This document shows positions 35,194 to 37,470 of a stretch of 37,470 nucleotides of DNA, piece by piece. The notes under the pieces were generated by a model that searched no databases, was not told where the DNA came from, and worked only from the letters and a program-made list of their open reading frames with translations. The stretch comes from Nitrospirota bacterium (GTDB lineage Bacteria; Nitrospirota; Thermodesulfovibrionia; Thermodesulfovibrionales; JdFR-85): the NCBI GenBank assembly GCA_015492515.1, contig WGEZ01000131.1, forward strand, positions 1 to 37,470, given 5' to 3'. The position numbers and the translations under genes are program-made. Every line of letters starts with the position of its first letter. Positions within the stretch are counted from its first letter, which is position 1.

Positions 35194-37470
35194 CTATCCG
35201 CGCACTGCGCCGCCTCTCTTCACCGGGATCACGAAGGTGAACCTGCTGCCCCTGCCGTATTCACTCTCGGCCCGGACATCTCCTCCATGGAGCTCGACTA
35301 TGTTCTTGACCATGGCGAGGCCCAGGCCTGTGCCCTGGTATCGCTTCTCGTACGTGGACTCAAGCTGCTGGAAGGGCTCGAAGAGCCTGTGCATGTCTTC
35401 GTCCCTTATCCCGATCCCAGTATCCTGGACCGTCACCTCCAGGAGGTCTTCTGCAGCCGGTCCCCGCCTCCTTCGGGCATGCACGGTGATGGAGCCGCCG
35501 TCAGGGGTGAACTTCACCGCATTGCTGAGCAGGTTGACCAGGACCTGCTTCATCCTCTTCTCATCCATCTCGACGGTGCCCACGTCTTCAGCTATCCGGG
35601 AGGTGAGGCTCAGCCTGTGCCTCAGCGCCTTCTCCTTGAAGAAGACGAGGCTCTTCTCGATGAGCTGGGCCACGTCCACCTCGCTGTAGAAGAGCTCCAT
35701 CTTGCCGGCCTCTATCTTGCTGAGGTCAAGGATGTCGTTGATGAGGGAGAGGAGCTGGACACCGCTTTCGTGGATATCCCTGAGGAACTCCCTCTGCTTC
35801 TCCGTCAACCCACCCGCCATCCCCTGAAGCATCATCTCCGAGAAGCCCATTATGGCGTTCAGAGGGGTCCTCAACTCATGGGACATGTTGGCCAGGAACT
35901 CGCTCTTGGCCTTGCTTGCCGACTCCGCGCTCACCTTCGCGGCCATGAGGTCCCTCTCGTACTCCTCCTTTATGAACTCGAACTCCAGGCGCTTGCTGAT
36001 GAGGGAATGGATGATCGTGTCGTCTCCGGTATACTCATGGGGGGTCTTGCTGAAGGTGGCCAGAACACCGAAGAACCCATCCCTGATGAAGATCGGGACC
36101 CCGAGGTAGGAAAGGACCCCGAACTCCCTCACGCAGATGTCGTCACCGAGCTCTCCCGCCGACCTTGCGTCATTGATCACGAGGGGACTCTCCGTCTCCT
36201 TGATGATCCCGCAGTAGGTGTTCTCAAGGGGGATGCGCATCCCTTCCTTGATATCGATCTCCTTCCGGTCCGCGACGACGAGGATCTCGCATACATCCCC
36301 CTCGATACGGCATATCATGGCTGCGTCGACATCGAGCATCTCCGTCACCCCGCTCAGTATCCGCTTTGCATGCTCCCGCACCCCCGACGTCACCGCATAA
36401 CTCAGCTCGTAGAGCTTCCGGAGCCTGTAGCTGTATGTCATGAGCTCACGGGTCCGCTCCCGCACCTTCTCCTCGAGCCCCTCGACTAATCTGGCGTTGT
36501 TGATGGCCGTGGCTGCGTGGTTGGCGAAGGACTGGAGGATCCTCACCCTGTCGTCGTTGAAGAAGCCTGGCTCGCTGCTGTAGAGGCTCAGGTGGCCGAT
36601 GACCGTGTCACCACCATAGATGAGAGGGATGGCGGCGACGGAACGGTAGCCCCGCTGCATGGCCCTCTCCCTCCACTGCGCGAAGACGGGATCCGCCTCG
36701 ATGTCGTTCATCACCACAGGGGTCTTTACCTTTATGGCCTGCCCGATCGGCCCGCTCCCTTCAGGGGAGTCGTCCCACCTGATCACCAGACCGGAGAGGT
36801 AGCCCTCCTCGTAACCGCTCACCGCAACGGGTCTCACATCGAAATCACCCTCCTCGATCACGCCGAGCCAGACCATCCTGAGTCCGAAGGCCTCGAGGGC
36901 TATGTCAGAGATCCTCTGGTAGACGTCCTTGACCTCGTCGATCTCCTTGATCTCCATCAGGGAGTTGGAGGCCTCGTTCAGCGAGAGGAGCTGATTGCTG
37001 TATGACTTCAGCCTCTCCTCGGCACGCTTGTGCTCGGTGATGTCGTAGGCATAGATCCTTACCGTCTCCCTGTCCTCGAGCAGATGGACGTACTCGCCGA
37101 AGACGGTGTCCTTCACCCTCACCTCGGCGTAGGAGAGCTCCCTGCCCGATGCTCTCAACCCCTGCACGATCTCCCTCAGGTCAGCTGGCAGGAGGCTGCC
37201 CGCTTCGAGTCTCAGCTGGGTTACGAGGTGTCTGGCCGCGGGGTTGAGGTAGGTTATGGTGTAGTCCGCTCCACACTCGATGACCGGGTAGGGGTTCTTC
37301 TCGGGGAAGGTGGCTAGGGCCTTGATCGTCCGGTAGTTCATGGCATTGTGGATCCCCACGGTGATGATGTCCGCCACGGCCAGGTAAAGACCCCTGGACT
37401 CCTCAGGGAGCCTCGCCCCGGCAGTGACGTAGAGGCAGAGGACGCCGTGCAGATCCGTCTTGGACTTCAG
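35194..37470 (-). CDS. Multi-sensor hybrid-less histidine kinase (PAS-GAF-GAF-HisKA-HATPase), N-terminus cut by window edge
   Basis: At least 758 residues; the frame is open to the right edge, so GTG 37377 is not its true start. The first visible residues (LCLYVTAGARLPEESRG to VGIHNAMNYR) look like the end of a GAF domain. A PAS domain follows (NPYPVIECGADYTITYLNPAA to YDITEHKRAEERL). Two GAF domains come next (ALEAFGLRMVWLGVI...; SGVTEMLDVDAAMICRIEG...). The kinase core has H-box FLANMSHELRTPLNAIMGFSE, N-box QVLVNLLSNAVKF, DTGIGI and GTGLGLAMVKNI. There is no transmembrane segment or receiver domain in the visible part, so it probably senses a cytoplasmic signal. Its response regulator is not in the window. 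Confidence 0.92.
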   Translation of the reverse strand: MKSKTDLHGVLCLYVTAGARLPEESRGLYLAVADIITVGIHNAMNYRTIKALATFPEKNPYPVIECGADYTITYLNPAARHLVTQLRLEAGSLLPADLREIVQGLRASGRELSYAEVRVKDTVFGEYVHLLEDRETVRIYAYDITEHKRAEERLKSYSNQLLSLNEASNSLMEIKEIDEVKDVYQRISDIALEAFGLRMVWLGVIEEGDFDVRPVAVSGYEEGYLSGLVIRWDDSPEGSGPIGQAIKVKTPVVMNDIEADPVFAQWRERAMQRGYRSVAAIPLIYGGDTVIGHLSLYSSEPGFFNDDRVRILQSFANHAATAINNARLVEGLEEKVRERTRELMTYSYRLRKLYELSYAVTSGVREHAKRILSGVTEMLDVDAAMICRIEGDVCEILVVADRKEIDIKEGMRIPLENTYCGIIKETESPLVINDARSAGELGDDICVREFGVLSYLGVPIFIRDGFFGVLATFSKTPHEYTGDDTIIHSLISKRLEFEFIKEEYERDLMAAKVSAESASKAKSEFLANMSHELRTPLNAIMGFSEMMLQGMAGGLTEKQREFLRDIHESGVQLLSLINDILDLSKIEAGKMELFYSEVDVAQLIEKSLVFFKEKALRHRLSLTSRIAEDVGTVEMDEKRMKQVLVNLLSNAVKFTPDGGSITVHARRRRGPAAEDLLEVTVQDTGIGIRDEDMHRLFEPFQQLESTYEKRYQGTGLGLAMVKNIVELHGGDVRAESEYGRGSRFTFVIPVKRGGAVRG

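Noticed and set aside
35287-36489. 400-residue plus-strand frame
   Set aside because: Antisense to the histidine kinase; His/Leu/Glu-rich without motifs.
1-37470. CRISPR array, phage or insertion sequence
   Set aside because: No regularly spaced direct repeats of CRISPR type, no transposase, integrase or phage structural genes; the heptad tracts have 7-nt periods without spacers.

Overview
The window comes from a high-GC, Gram-negative and probably anaerobic bacterium. Lipid A, Kdo-transfer and Lpt genes show an outer membrane. A complete tetrahydrofolate C1 set (folE, folD, metV, metF, a 5-formyl-THF cyclo-ligase) lies beside a CooC-type maturation ATPase, which points to a Wood-Ljungdahl lifestyle. 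A selD gene with an in-frame TGA shows that selenocysteine is used. The heavy use of AGG and ATA codons and the gene mix would fit Nitrospirota or a former deltaproteobacterial lineage, but the window alone does not settle taxonomy. There is no phage, insertion sequence or CRISPR array.

Layout. 1-4254 (minus): a cobalamin operon, cobU-cobT-cobS-cobQ, behind a B12 riboswitch with an intrinsic terminator that runs into the cobU start codon; cobQ runs off the left edge. 4305-4863 (minus): a small coiled-coil gene followed by tRNA-Gly and tRNA-Cys. 4935-14347 (plus): one long run, trpE-trpG-trpD, then gnnA-like, gnnB-like, lpxB, msbA, waaA, joining anthranilate/tryptophan synthesis to lipid A synthesis, export and Kdo addition. 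14322-17577 (minus): an HD-GYP protein and a HEAT-repeat protein that share an N-terminal domain. 17729-26910 (minus): asd, thyX, panB, metF, a 52-residue ORF, metV, folD, two nucleotidyltransferase modules, folE, the formyl-THF cyclo-ligase, a truncated four-helix-bundle gene, and a cooC-like gene. 27057-29148 (minus): a coiled-coil protein, a porin with a perfect terminator, and a long leader containing a probable 6S RNA behind a strong promoter. 29339-31508 (plus): lptF-lptG. 31505-33060 (minus): deoC and a class IV aminotransferase. 33136-34189 (plus): selenoprotein selD, followed by a convergent LysR regulator and a partial multi-sensor histidine kinase.

How the genes work together. From thyX to the cyclo-ligase almost every enzyme makes or consumes 5,10-methylene-THF: ThyX and PanB spend it, MetF/MetV reduce it, FolD interconverts it with formyl-THF, FolE starts pterin synthesis and the cyclo-ligase salvages 5-formyl-THF. 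The cooC-like gene and the B12 operon fit a CODH/ACS and corrinoid-protein branch encoded elsewhere. The gnnA/gnnB pair next to lpxB predicts lipid A built on 2,3-diamino-2,3-dideoxyglucose.

Most notable: (i) the Sec-encoding selD with a SECIS-like hairpin; (ii) four tracts of 7-nt RATGNNN units at junctions of the C1 operon, two of them bracketing a broken gene; (iii) six transcription-unit-leading genes whose predicted -10 boxes sit 4-9 nt from a start codon without a Shine-Dalgarno, suggesting leaderless mRNAs; (iv) a 6S RNA candidate; (v) an undescribed 52-residue ORF between metV and metF; (vi) nucleotidyltransferase modules threaded into the folate operon.
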